In this document: positions 1-8,811 of the stretch, in pieces
Layout of the letters: every line of letters begins with the position of its first letter
Position numbering within the stretch: position 1 is the stretch's first letter
NCBI RefSeq assembly: GCF_000381085.1
Contig: NZ_KB905899.1
Location: forward strand, 1,674,001-1,738,000
Length of the DNA: 64,000 nt
Direction of reading: 5' to 3'
DNA from: Thiomicrorhabdus arctica DSM 13458
Lineage (GTDB): Bacteria; Pseudomonadota; Gammaproteobacteria; Thiomicrospirales; Thiomicrospiraceae
Translations under genes and position numbers: made by a program
The notes under the pieces: generated by a model
The model's input: the letters and a program-made list of their open reading frames with translations, nothing else
Told to the model about the DNA's origin: nothing
The model's database searches: none

Positions 1-278
1 AAAATATACTTCAAAACGAGATTTTAAAAAGACTTACCCTACCAGAAAATCATAAAAAACTAGTAACGGTCCTGTTTAGTCAAACACCCCAACAATTAGA
101 ATTTACCATTACGGACACAGGAAGTGGATTTGATTATTTGCCCTATTTAGAATTTTCAGTAGAGCGTGCTATGGATAACCATGGACGAGGTATTTTAATT
201 GCTAACAAGTTAAGTTTTGATGAATTGGAGTATTCAAATAACGGTTCAAAAGTGACTGGTAGAATCAACCTAAAGTAA
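1..278 (+). CDS. C-terminal fragment of an ATP-binding regulator (RsbW/SpoIIE-type HATPase_c_2 domain)
   Basis: The reading frame is open from the left edge (codons starting at base 3) to the TAA at 276-278, giving the last 91 residues of a protein whose start lies outside the window. Near the middle is DTGSGFD, the N/G1-box-like ATP-binding motif of GHKL ATPases, and further on NHGRGILIANKL, the G2-box-like motif. This arrangement is typical of the small anti-sigma-factor kinase or HATPase_c_2 domains that end many response-regulator or SpoIIE-phosphatase proteins. No histidine-kinase dimerisation motif is visible in the part present. The full domain architecture and the target cannot be seen from here. 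Confidence 0.6.
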   Translation, partial: NILQNEILKRLTLPENHKKLVTVLFSQTPQQLEFTITDTGSGFDYLPYLEFSVERAMDNHGRGILIANKLSFDELEYSNNGSKVTGRINLK

Positions 279-331
279 CACTCTATGAAACTTTGGCAAA
301 GTGACAAACCAGGTTTGTTTACTCAAATTAT

Positions 332-1480
332 TTACGAAATCCTTCGCCAACGCCCTGCGGACATCGCCTCAATATCGCCTGATAATTCTAACATTATCAA
401 TTGCCCTTGAATCGCTGAAACAGGGCTTTTACTTAAAACAGCCAACTCATCCAAACCAATCGGTTCATAACCAATATGCTCTAAAATAGGTTGTTTCGAT
501 GAATCCAGTTTATTACCCTTGCTCTGCAATTCAAACGGTAACTGCTTACTGTTAGAAACGGTCTGCTGGGGCTCCAAGGAGAACTGAATCAAAGCTGACA
601 GTTCCTCAAAAACATCTTGTCCAGACTCTACCAACTTTGCCCCCTGCTTAATCAGCTGATGACAGCCTTTCGCTAAAGGGTTATTGATCGATCCCGGCAC
701 GGCAAAGACCTCCCGACCTTGTTCAATGGCCGTTTTCGCCGTAATCAAAGATCCACTTTTTAAAGCCGCTTCAACCACCAGCGTGCCCACACTCAAACCA
801 CTGATAATGCGATTACGGCGTGGGAAATTGAATGCTAAAGGAGGTGTTCCCAAGGGAAACTCTGAAATCATCACCCCCTCTTCAGCAATTTGTCGTGCTA
901 GAGCTTGATTGGCAGCAGGATAGATACGATCCAAGCCAGTACCAATCACCGCAACGGTTTTACCTAAGCCTTGTAGACCACCTTGATGTGCCGCAGCATC
1001 AATACCTAAAGCCAATCCACTGGTAATCGTCAGCCCTTGATTGGAAAGATGCTGAGCAAAGTCCTTAGCAATATTCACCCCTTGCTTAGAAGCATGACGA
1101 CTGCCGACAATCGCCAGCTGTGGGTCTTTTAGTAAGGCTACATTTCCTCTGACTGATAATAAAATCGGGGCATCATCAATTGAGGCAAGCAACTCTGGAT
1201 AACCAGCAGAACCAATAGGCAGGTAACTTTGCAAAGGCCGCTCGGCCCATTCCAGAGCCAAATCGACCAGACCTGCTCGTTCTGTTAACATGAAACTTTC
1301 CAACTGCTTTTTAGAGAGAATCTCACTGTTTCTCCACTCAGCTTCACCGGCACTCACCGCAGTCGAAATCGAGCCAAAATAGACCAGAATATCTTGCAGC
1401 TGTTTTAAAGAAACATGGCTCAAGTGCAAGGCTAGTAAACTAGGAAGGTCAAAGCTGGGTAAATCAGAAAAATTTGACAT
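332..1480 (-). CDS. dprA: DNA-processing protein DprA (Smf)
   Basis: DprA binds incoming single-stranded DNA during natural transformation and loads RecA on it. The 382-residue protein has the usual order: an N-terminal helical SAM-like region (about 1-100), the Rossmann-like fold with VGSRHAS (125-131), SGLALGIDAAAH (154-165), the GTGLDRIYP loop (180-188), SEFPLG (206-211), FPRRNRIISGLS (219-230) and EGREVFAVPG-like EQGREVFAVPG, then a C-terminal winged helix (about 320-382). It is divergent from def, a common arrangement in gammaproteobacteria. Its presence suggests that the organism may take up DNA, which matters for interpreting the interspersed palindrome elsewhere in the window. Identity is secure. 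Confidence 0.96.
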   Translation of the reverse strand: MSNFSDLPSFDLPSLLALHLSHVSLKQLQDILVYFGSISTAVSAGEAEWRNSEILSKKQLESFMLTERAGLVDLALEWAERPLQSYLPIGSAGYPELLASIDDAPILLSVRGNVALLKDPQLAIVGSRHASKQGVNIAKDFAQHLSNQGLTITSGLALGIDAAAHQGGLQGLGKTVAVIGTGLDRIYPAANQALARQIAEEGVMISEFPLGTPPLAFNFPRRNRIISGLSVGTLVVEAALKSGSLITAKTAIEQGREVFAVPGSINNPLAKGCHQLIKQGAKLVESGQDVFEELSALIQFSLEPQQTVSNSKQLPFELQSKGNKLDSSKQPILEHIGYEPIGLDELAVLSKSPVSAIQGQLIMLELSGDIEAMSAGRWRRIS

Positions 1481-1539
1481 AGTTCGCTATAATATGAGAA
1501 TTAATTAAACCAAGTATAACTGAAGCATAAAACAACACT

Positions 1540-2046
1540 ATGGAAAAACTTGATATCGTTCTCTACCCTGAAGCAGGCTTAAGAGAAATCTGCGCACCCA
1601 TCCCAGAAATGACGGATGACTTAGACAAACTCATCGATGATATGTTCTATACGATGTATGATGCACCCGGCATCGGTTTAGCGGCACCCCAAATTGCCGT
1701 ACAACAACGTTTAATTGTCGTAGACATCTCGGAAAGTAATGATCAACCAATTGCGTTACTCAATCCAGAAATCATTAAAAGCGCTGGCACGATAGAGTGG
1801 GAAGAAGGCTGCCTCTCAATGCCGGGTATTTACGCCAGTGTCACACGGCCTAGTGATATTTTGGTTCGAGGCATGAATCGTGAAGGCAAAATGATTGAAT
1901 TCGAAGCCAGTGAGCTATTGGCCGTTTGTATTCAACATGAAATTGATCACCTGAATGGCAAAATGTTTATTGACCATCTTTCGGGTCTGAAACGTGCCCG
2001 TGCTATTCAAAAATTCCGTAAATCACTTCTCCAACAAGAGTCCTAA
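1540..2046 (+). CDS. def: Peptide deformylase
   Basis: Removes the formyl group from the N-terminal methionine of new proteins, in the cytoplasm. All three signature motifs are present in the 168-residue protein: GIGLAAPQI (44-52), EGCLSMPG (89-96) and QHEIDHLNG (132-140). The metal ligands are therefore Cys91, His133 and His137, with catalytic Glu134. Length is normal for the type 1 enzyme. It is the first gene of a run with fmt and rsmB, the classical def-fmt-rsmB order. A TATAAT hexamer at 1488-1493 lies upstream, but no convincing -35 element sits at the right distance. Confidence 0.97.
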   Translation: MEKLDIVLYPEAGLREICAPIPEMTDDLDKLIDDMFYTMYDAPGIGLAAPQIAVQQRLIVVDISESNDQPIALLNPEIIKSAGTIEWEEGCLSMPGIYASVTRPSDILVRGMNREGKMIEFEASELLAVCIQHEIDHLNGKMFIDHLSGLKRARAIQKFRKSLLQQES

Positions 2047-2053
2047 ATTAATA

Positions 2054-3064
2054 ATGCCAATGACCGAAAACGCCGCATCTCCAGCATCACGACCGCTCAG
2101 AATACTCTTTGCAGGCACCCCTGAATTTTCGGTTGCGCCTTTACAGGCACTGCTCGATTCAAAACATGAAATTGTCGGCGTTTACACCCAACCCGATCGC
2201 CCTGCTGGACGTGGGCGTAAGTTGACGGCCAGCCCCGTTAAAGTCGTGGCGTTAGAGCATGGTCTACCGGTGTTCCAACCTGAAAATTTCAAAACCGCAG
2301 AGACCTGCGAACAACTTGCCAGCTTAAAGGCGGATGTCATGGTGGTGGTCGCTTATGGTTTGATTCTGCCAAAAGCGGTTTTGGAAATGCCAACCTTTGG
2401 TTGCTTAAATATACATGCCTCTTTACTGCCTAGGTGGCGTGGGGCAGCACCGATTCAACGTGCGATTGAAGCAGGTGATGCTTTAAGTGGTGTCACCATT
2501 ATGCAAATGAACATGGGATTGGATACCGGGGATATGCTTCATAAAGTCATCACTGAAATCACCTCTAAAGACAGTGCTCAAGCGTTACACGACCGCTTAA
2601 GTGTTTTAGGTTCACAAGCTTTAATGGAGACCTTATGTGCTTTGCAAAGCCAGGCATTGCAACCGGAAAAACAGGATGAAAATCTGGTCACCTATGCGCA
2701 GAAACTCAGCAAAGCAGAAGCGGAAATCGACTGGTTTCAGTCGGCTGAATCAATTGTGCGCAAAATACAAGCCTTTAACCCTTGGCCTGTTGCCTTTACC
2801 CACTTTCAAGAACACCCTTTGAGAATCGGCCAAGCAAAGCAACTCTTACATGATGAACTAGCAGAACTCACGCAGTATGCAGATGCGAGTGTGCTTGCTC
2901 AAAACACACCTGGCCTGGTGCTTTCAATTAATAAGGTTGGCGTAGTGGTGATGACCGGTACCTTACCCATCTTATTGCAGCAGATTCAGCCTACAGGTAA
3001 AAAAATGATGTCTGCCTATGACTTTGCGCAGTCGCGCCCAGTACTGGGGGCATGTTTTAAATGA
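2054..3064 (+). CDS. fmt: Methionyl-tRNA formyltransferase
   Basis: Formylates initiator Met-tRNA using 10-formyl-tetrahydrofolate, the step complementary to deformylase encoded just upstream. The N-terminal domain shows FAGTPEFSV, QPDRPAGRGRK, the catalytic region HASLLPRWRGAAPIQRAI with its Asn-His-Ser surroundings, and GLDTGDM. The C-terminal OB-like domain is less conserved. The frame is open further upstream to 1994 inside def, but ATG at 2054 (or at 2060) gives a normal length of about 335 residues and a 7-base gap after def, so it is preferred. The stop overlaps the rsmB start as ATGA, indicating translational coupling. Confidence 0.95.
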   Translation: MPMTENAASPASRPLRILFAGTPEFSVAPLQALLDSKHEIVGVYTQPDRPAGRGRKLTASPVKVVALEHGLPVFQPENFKTAETCEQLASLKADVMVVVAYGLILPKAVLEMPTFGCLNIHASLLPRWRGAAPIQRAIEAGDALSGVTIMQMNMGLDTGDMLHKVITEITSKDSAQALHDRLSVLGSQALMETLCALQSQALQPEKQDENLVTYAQKLSKAEAEIDWFQSAESIVRKIQAFNPWPVAFTHFQEHPLRIGQAKQLLHDELAELTQYADASVLAQNTPGLVLSINKVGVVVMTGTLPILLQQIQPTGKKMMSAYDFAQSRPVLGACFK

Positions 3065-4401
3065 GTCACCCTCAAAACAATAGTCCCGCGCTTAACAGCC
3101 GCTTTATTGCACTCAAAATCTGTTTAGCCGTCATTGATGGGGGACGTTCTTTAAGCCAGGCCTTGCCTGAAGGATTAGCGCAGTTCTCTGATCGACGAGA
3201 ACGCAACTTCACTCAAAATTTAGTATTAGGCACTTTACGTTGGCAGTATCGATTAGAAGCCATCCGCAGCCATCTACTGAAGAAAAAACTCAAAGCCAAA
3301 GACGAAGATGTGAACCAACTTATTTTATTAGGTTTGTATCAGATTTTGTATATGGAAACCCCGGAACATGCCGCGGTTTCAGAAACGGTTGCACTGGTGC
3401 CTAAGCTTAAAAAGCCATGGGCCAAAGCACTCATGAATGGGGTTTTACGGACATTTTTACGTGATAAAGAAGCGATTTGTGCTGAAGTCGACTTAAAACC
3501 AGCCTTTCGTTATGCTCACCCCCAATGGATGGTGAGAGAACTCCGTAAAGCCTACCCCAAAGAGTGGGAAAACGTTCTCATGGCTAACAATGAGATTGCA
3601 GCACTGACTTTACGCGTGAATACAATTCAACAAACTCGAGAAGCACTCCTTCTCAAATTGACTGAAGCAGACATTGCAGCCGAACTTCATCCAACGGCCC
3701 CACAGGGCATAGTGTTGCTGCAAGGCGTCGATATCACCAGCCTACCAACCTATGAGGAAGGTGGTTTTAGCGTGCAGGATCCTGCGGCACAACAAGCAGC
3801 AAATATATTATCGCCTCAGCCGGGTGAACGCATTCTGGATGCATGTGCGGCTCCGGGTGGTAAAACGACTCATTTGTTAGAGTTATCCAACAATGAAGCC
3901 AAGGTTTTTGCTTTAGAGAAAGAGCCTGAACGCTTAGAGCGTTTATCTGAAAACCTCTATCGTTTGGATTTGGAGGCAGAATACCAAGCAGGCGATGCCT
4001 CCTTGCCAGAGACTTGGTGGGATGGCAACTTGTATGACAAAATACTATTAGATGCGCCTTGTTCGGCCACCGGCATTATTCGCCGCCACCCTGATATCAA
4101 ATGGCACCGCACCGAAGAGGATATTGAAGAAGTGGTCTCACTCCAAGCCGAGATTTTAAAAGCATTATGGCCTTTGTTAAAACCGGGTGGAAAGCTGCTA
4201 TATGCCACCTGCTCTATTTTACCGCAAGAGAATACGTTACAAATGCAGCACTTCCTTGCAGAAGAATCCACAGCAAAGGAGATTCCAATTAAAGCGGCCT
4301 GGGGTGAAGACTCCGATCGTCCAGGACGCCAAATACTGCCAGGCACGTCTGGCATGGATGGATTTTTCTACTGTTTGCTTGAAAAAATCTCACCCCCATG
4401 A
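3061..4401 (+). CDS. rsmB: 16S rRNA (cytosine-967-C5)-methyltransferase RsmB
   Basis: Methylates C967 of 16S rRNA. The 446-residue protein has an N-terminal NusB-like RNA-binding domain (about 10-140) and a C-terminal Rossmann methyltransferase domain. The AdoMet-binding motif CAAPGGKTTH is at about 262-271. The two cysteines of m5C methyltransferases are in DAPCSATG (Cys334) and YATCSILPQEN (Cys384). Its start overlaps the fmt stop and its stop overlaps the start of the DUF4390 gene, both as ATGA, so def to DUF4390 is probably one transcription unit. Length and motifs are normal. Confidence 0.96.
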   Translation: MSHPQNNSPALNSRFIALKICLAVIDGGRSLSQALPEGLAQFSDRRERNFTQNLVLGTLRWQYRLEAIRSHLLKKKLKAKDEDVNQLILLGLYQILYMETPEHAAVSETVALVPKLKKPWAKALMNGVLRTFLRDKEAICAEVDLKPAFRYAHPQWMVRELRKAYPKEWENVLMANNEIAALTLRVNTIQQTREALLLKLTEADIAAELHPTAPQGIVLLQGVDITSLPTYEEGGFSVQDPAAQQAANILSPQPGERILDACAAPGGKTTHLLELSNNEAKVFALEKEPERLERLSENLYRLDLEAEYQAGDASLPETWWDGNLYDKILLDAPCSATGIIRRHPDIKWHRTEEDIEEVVSLQAEILKALWPLLKPGGKLLYATCSILPQENTLQMQHFLAEESTAKEIPIKAAWGEDSDRPGRQILPGTSGMDGFFYCLLEKISPP

Positions 4402-5102
4402 ACTCTCTTGCATCAGCATCAACCCACACCAGAAAACCTTTGGCACTTAGCTTAAGGACTCGATGCCAAGATGCGACCAGGCCTGCTCATTTAAAAAGCA
4501 CCTTAAAACAGACTGTTATTCGTGCTGTTTTTCAGAGCTTTATGGGAATGGTTAGCATAACAAGCTTCGTAACCGCTGCGCAGGCCAGTGATGAAATCAT
4601 GATTCTCCGTGTCAGTGATTATCAGCAAAATCAAAAGCTATTGTTGGATTCGGAAAGCCGCTTCAATCTGCCTGACGCCATTATCACCGCCATAAACCAT
4701 GAAATTCCGCTGACCTTTAAAACGGAAATCAGACTCAGTGAAAAAAACCAACGATTGGGTTTCGATTACGAACGTACTCGAGTGGCGATTGAATACCAGA
4801 CCCGCCTTTATGTCGAAGGTGTGAATCCGCGTTATTACCTTTATAACTCGCGCAACCTTAAGACACAAAGCTTTGCTAGTTTAAAATCGGCCTTGCTGAC
4901 CTTAGGTACTTTACAAAGTTTTCCAGTGATCAATCTTTCGGAATTACACCCTAAACAGCACTACACCCTAAAAATGAGAATTTCTTTAGATCACTGGCAA
5001 CTACCCGCTCCCTTACTCATGGAATCACTGTTTAAAAGCCACTGGCGATTAAGCAGTGGTTGGTATGACGTCAGCATACAAACACCTGGGAGCTGGTTAT
5101 AG
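4398..5102 (+). CDS. DUF4390 domain protein
   Basis: A 234-residue protein of unknown biochemical role. Residues about 50-66 form a hydrophobic stretch (FMGMVSITSFVTAAQAS) that looks like a membrane anchor or late signal peptide after a basic, poorly conserved N-terminus. The remainder is a beta-rich domain with the DUF4390 pattern, including IPLTFKTEI, RLYVEGVN, SLKSALLTLGTL and a tail with SSGWYDVSIQ. In many proteobacteria a DUF4390 gene sits directly between rsmB and an NtrY-like kinase, exactly as here, which suggests an envelope role linked to that kinase. A one-mismatch copy of the interspersed palindrome lies within the first third (4477-4488). Confidence 0.8.
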   Translation: MNSLASASTHTRKPLALSLRTRCQDATRPAHLKSTLKQTVIRAVFQSFMGMVSITSFVTAAQASDEIMILRVSDYQQNQKLLLDSESRFNLPDAIITAINHEIPLTFKTEIRLSEKNQRLGFDYERTRVAIEYQTRLYVEGVNPRYYLYNSRNLKTQSFASLKSALLTLGTLQSFPVINLSELHPKQHYTLKMRISLDHWQLPAPLLMESLFKSHWRLSSGWYDVSIQTPGSWL

Positions 5103-5178
5103 TGTCGTTCTCCAATCAATGTAATGATAAAACAATAGAGTTCGATCCTTTAATGTACTTTGAATCGCGAGGCGACAA

Positions 5179-7371
5179 ATGAACTCTCATTTTTGGCGTT
5201 TTTTAAAACAGTATGGTTGGATTACTCTCATTTCGGGTGCATTACTTATTTTGCTCGTGATTATGAGTCAAATTTTGCAAAATGCATCGAGTTTTGCCGA
5301 GACCTATTCAACCCTATTATTTGCAACTTTCGGGGGCGTTGGCGTGCTTCTATTCGTACTCTTTAAAACCCTATGGGGTCTAAGATTACAACGTAAAAGA
5401 AATGTGCCTGGTAGCAAAATCACCATCCGTTTAACGACCATTGCCACCTTAATGTTGGGCATACCGAGCGCGATTATTTTTTACTTCTCTCTAACCTTTA
5501 TTCAACAAGGTATTAATCAATGGTTTGATGTCAAAACCGAAACCGCATTGGAAAATGCGTCGGCTTTGGTGCGTACAGCACTTGATAATAAAACTCGCGA
5601 CATGCTCAATTTAACCCTGGCCGCCGCAAAGGATAAAAGCCCATCACTCGCCACGTCACCGATCATCGAAGTCAGTAAACTGCGAACATTATTAAACGCT
5701 CAAGAAGTCGCTTTATATCATTCTAATCAACAACTTATTGCCTTCAGTAGCGCCGAAATAAGTGATACTTTACCCCTCCCTCCAGGAGACAACCTGTTCC
5801 AACAAATCCGTCAGAAAAAAACCTATGCCGCAATCGAAAGTCATCAAGAGCCTGGATCCGTAGAACAATTTATCCGAGTCATTATTCCATTCTCCGATCT
5901 CGATTTGGCTGGAAACTATGCCCTACAAGTTCTATTTCCCATTCCCAGCAATATGACTCAGCTTGCAGAATCCGTAGCCATAGCCGCTGGTCAATACAAA
6001 GAACTCTCTTATTTAAAAGGGCCTTTAACGGCCAGTTTTATACTCATTTTATCGATGGTATTATTATTGACTCTGGTTACGGCCGTGTTGTTCACCATTC
6101 AGGCCGTGCAAAACTTCACCCGACCTATTCGTACCCTAGCACGTGGCACAAAAGCCGTTTCTAAAGGTGATTATAGTGTCAAAATGACCATCAAAGAGAA
6201 TGATGAATTTGGTGATTTAACCCAATCTTTTAATGATATGATTCAGCGCATATCTAAAGCCAGAACCGACATTAAACTCGGTCATCAACAGACAGAAGTT
6301 CAAAAACTCTATCTGCAAGCCGTCATAAAAAACCTCACCAGCGGGGTACTGACTCTCGACATGAATTTGCGAATCCGCACCACAAACGATGCCGCGCAAA
6401 AAATCCTCAATACCGATTTAGACAGCCATATAGGACAACGCATTGATGAGTGGGTTAAGCATGAACAAAATACCCATTTGTTTGAGCTGTTTGCACACAT
6501 TACTCCCATGTTTAAACAAGGCGCGACCCCTTGGAATTTACAACAAGAATTTACTTGTAAACAAGGCCAAAAAATCCTGATGATCCATGGGTCAACTTTG
6601 CCGAGTGTCGACAAGAAAATTGGTGGTTATGTCATCGTTATTGATGATGTGACCGAAATGGTTCAGGCACAGTTAAATGCCGCTTGGAGTGATGTAGCGC
6701 GTCGTTTAGCACATGAAATCAAAAACCCGTTGACACCCATTCAACTTTCGGCAGAGCGTCTTAATTACAAACTCCACGCTAAACTTAACAATGAAGATCA
6801 AGCCTTACTTGCGCGAATGACCAACACTATCATTGAACAAGTGTCGACCATGCAAACTCTGGTTCAAGCCTTCTCAGATTATGCCAATACGCCTGATGTG
6901 CTACTCCAACAAACCGACATTAACCGTCTCATCACTGATATTGCAGAGATGTATCGCGCGCCTTCAGCCAGCTGGAGAGTACAAATAGACCTTACAAAAG
7001 AGTGTCCCTTGGTATTGGCTGATAGCGCCCGTTTGCGCCAACTTCTGCATAACCTTATAAAGAATGCCCTTGAGGCGACTGTCGACACAATACTGCCTCG
7101 CATTAAAATTACCACGCTCTATCAAGATACTGAAAACATCACCCTCAGCATCTGTGATAATGGACCGGGGATACCAGAAGAATCGCAGAACTGGATTTTT
7201 GAGCCTTATGCCTCTGATAAACCAAAAGGCACTGGTTTAGGCCTGGCCATTGTGCGTAAAATTGTGGAAGAGCACCGGGGTAAAATTACGCTGAATTCCT
7301 CACCGGATGAAGGCACCTGTTTTATAATTACTTTACCCGTATTATCGAGTGAAAATGAAGGACCTAAATGA
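5179..7371 (+). CDS. NtrY-like transmembrane sensor histidine kinase
   Basis: A 730-residue sensor kinase. Three to four hydrophobic segments lie in the N-terminal part (about 10-32, 40-62, 84-108 and 280-310) and flank a periplasmic sensing region. A HAMP domain follows (RPIRTLARGTKAVSKGDYSV), then a PAS-like segment (about 375-490), the dimerisation H-box HEIKNPLTP with phospho-accepting His at about 512, and an HATPase with DNGPGIPEES and GTGLGLAIVRKIVEEHRG. The order matches the NtrY family. Its stop overlaps the start of the response regulator as ATGA, so the two form a two-component pair. The signal is unknown; NtrY homologues respond to nitrogen or redox state, which is only a family-level hint. 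Confidence 0.9.
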   Translation: MNSHFWRFLKQYGWITLISGALLILLVIMSQILQNASSFAETYSTLLFATFGGVGVLLFVLFKTLWGLRLQRKRNVPGSKITIRLTTIATLMLGIPSAIIFYFSLTFIQQGINQWFDVKTETALENASALVRTALDNKTRDMLNLTLAAAKDKSPSLATSPIIEVSKLRTLLNAQEVALYHSNQQLIAFSSAEISDTLPLPPGDNLFQQIRQKKTYAAIESHQEPGSVEQFIRVIIPFSDLDLAGNYALQVLFPIPSNMTQLAESVAIAAGQYKELSYLKGPLTASFILILSMVLLLTLVTAVLFTIQAVQNFTRPIRTLARGTKAVSKGDYSVKMTIKENDEFGDLTQSFNDMIQRISKARTDIKLGHQQTEVQKLYLQAVIKNLTSGVLTLDMNLRIRTTNDAAQKILNTDLDSHIGQRIDEWVKHEQNTHLFELFAHITPMFKQGATPWNLQQEFTCKQGQKILMIHGSTLPSVDKKIGGYVIVIDDVTEMVQAQLNAAWSDVARRLAHEIKNPLTPIQLSAERLNYKLHAKLNNEDQALLARMTNTIIEQVSTMQTLVQAFSDYANTPDVLLQQTDINRLITDIAEMYRAPSASWRVQIDLTKECPLVLADSARLRQLLHNLIKNALEATVDTILPRIKITTLYQDTENITLSICDNGPGIPEESQNWIFEPYASDKPKGTGLGLAIVRKIVEEHRGKITLNSSPDEGTCFIITLPVLSSENEGPK

Positions 7372-8708
7372 AAGCAGGTAAGCTATTAATTGTCGATGAC
7401 GAAAAAGACATCCGAAACTTAATGGAAGAAATCTTTATTGAGGAAGGTTATCAAGTTGAAACAGCCGCAAATGGTATACAAGCCCAAAACGCCTGGCGCA
7501 AAACCCTGCCTGACGTCATCTTCCTAGATGTATGGATGCCGGATATCGATGGCATTTCATTGTTGGCCGATATGCAAAAAGAACATGTTTTAGATCATGC
7601 GAAAGTGATTATGATGTCTGGACATGGCACGATTGAAACCGCGATAGAAGCCACAAAACTAGGTGCCTACGATTTTCTGGAAAAGCCACTTTCACTCGCT
7701 AAGCTGATTGTCACCGCAGAACGCGCGCTTGAACACAATCGATTAAATCAAGAAAATCGACAGCTTAAACAGAAACAGCCAGAACAACTTTTACCCATTG
7801 GCAAAAGTAAAAGCATCATTCAGCTCAGAGAGACCATTGACCGTCTGTCGAAATTCACCATGCCCATTTTAATCAGTGGAGAGCCCGGTTCAGGTAAACA
7901 TCATATTGCGCGCGCTTTACATAAAACGAGTAGCCGTAAAGACTATGCCTTAGTGGAGATATCTGCGATTGACTTCAATCGGTTGACAGATGAAGTTGTA
8001 TTAGATCCTTTAAAAAAGCTCCTGAGAGAGGCCCATAACGGCTCTTTAGTGATTGCTAACCTTGAGCAACTCTCCGCCAACTCACAACATATTCTAGCCA
8101 CCTTAATTCAGAAACAGGTCTACCAAGCCACACCTGGCAGTGATGCCATTGCAATGGATATCCGCTTGATTGCCTTATCTAAAACGGATTTGGAACAAGC
8201 TGTCCAGCAAAGCAATTTCAGAGATGACCTTTACCAACGCTTAAAAGTGATGCCCATTCTGTTACCGGCTTTGCGCCAACACACGGAAGATATTCCAGAA
8301 TTAGTAGACTACTTTGTAAATCACTTTGTCACACAAGAAACGCTTGAATACCGTCACTTTACCGTCCCGGCACAGAACGTTTTGCGCCAATACGGCTGGC
8401 CTGGCAACCTGAAAGAGTTGAAAAATTTAATTCAACGCATTCTTATACTGGGCCGTGGCGAAGTCACCGATTCTGAAATAAAAAATGCCTTACAGAAAAT
8501 TGATAATTCCGTGGAACAAGACTCTACAGTGGATACGTCACTGCTGTTAAAAGAGGCAAAAGATAGACTAGAAGGGGCCTATTTAAGTCAGTTGCTACGA
8601 GAAACGGGGGGGAATGTCTCTGAAACAGCAAAACGTTCAGGCATTGATAGAACCAACCTCTACCGTAAATTGAAAGCGCTTGGAATCAACCCCAAAAACC
8701 CCACATAA
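7368..8708 (+). CDS. NtrX-like response regulator with a degenerate sigma-54 AAA+ domain
   Basis: Partner of the preceding kinase. The receiver domain (1-120) has the acidic pair VDDE, phospho-acceptor Asp54 in FLDVWMPD and the conserved Lys107 in LEKPLS. The central AAA+ domain (about 142-365) keeps a Walker A (GEPGSGKH, 171-178) and an arginine-finger region (FRDDLYQRLKVMPILLPALR). The GAFTGA sigma-54 contact loop is missing, and the Walker B position reads LVIANLEQL rather than a hydrophobic stretch ending in Asp-Glu. The C-terminus is a Fis-type helix-turn-helix (GGNVSETAKRSGIDRTNLYRKL). It probably binds DNA but is unlikely to open sigma-54 promoters in the standard way. Confidence 0.9.
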   Translation: MKAGKLLIVDDEKDIRNLMEEIFIEEGYQVETAANGIQAQNAWRKTLPDVIFLDVWMPDIDGISLLADMQKEHVLDHAKVIMMSGHGTIETAIEATKLGAYDFLEKPLSLAKLIVTAERALEHNRLNQENRQLKQKQPEQLLPIGKSKSIIQLRETIDRLSKFTMPILISGEPGSGKHHIARALHKTSSRKDYALVEISAIDFNRLTDEVVLDPLKKLLREAHNGSLVIANLEQLSANSQHILATLIQKQVYQATPGSDAIAMDIRLIALSKTDLEQAVQQSNFRDDLYQRLKVMPILLPALRQHTEDIPELVDYFVNHFVTQETLEYRHFTVPAQNVLRQYGWPGNLKELKNLIQRILILGRGEVTDSEIKNALQKIDNSVEQDSTVDTSLLLKEAKDRLEGAYLSQLLRETGGNVSETAKRSGIDRTNLYRKLKALGINPKNPT

Positions 8709-8792
8709 AGCGACTAAAATGTCTGTAGAATGGTTTTTCTACAGAATTTAAACCCACTTTAAGAGACCTTTGCATGCATTGAGGTCGCTTTA
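8706..8792 (+). promoter_or_regulatory. Possible structured leader upstream of trkA
   Basis: A perfect 9-base inverted repeat, TAAAGCGAC (8706-8714) and GTCGCTTTA (8784-8792), encloses an inner perfect hairpin CTGTAGAA/TTCTACAG (8723-8730 and 8737-8744). CCT (8767-8769) and AGG further in could form a third short arm. The element begins at the ntrX stop codon and ends about 20 bases before the trkA start, which has no clear Shine-Dalgarno. It resembles a three-way junction RNA or a terminator/antiterminator, but no known riboswitch class is recognised. Confidence 0.35.
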
Positions 8793-8811
8793 AACACAAA
8801 GACACACAACT

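Noticed and set aside
684-1026. Plus-strand frames opposite dprA
   Set aside because: They are shadows of the dprA coding sequence with no ribosome site or protein-like composition.
1474-1493. TTGACA and TATAAT near the def start
   Set aside because: They are only eight bases apart, so they cannot be one promoter; TTGACA overlaps the dprA start codon.
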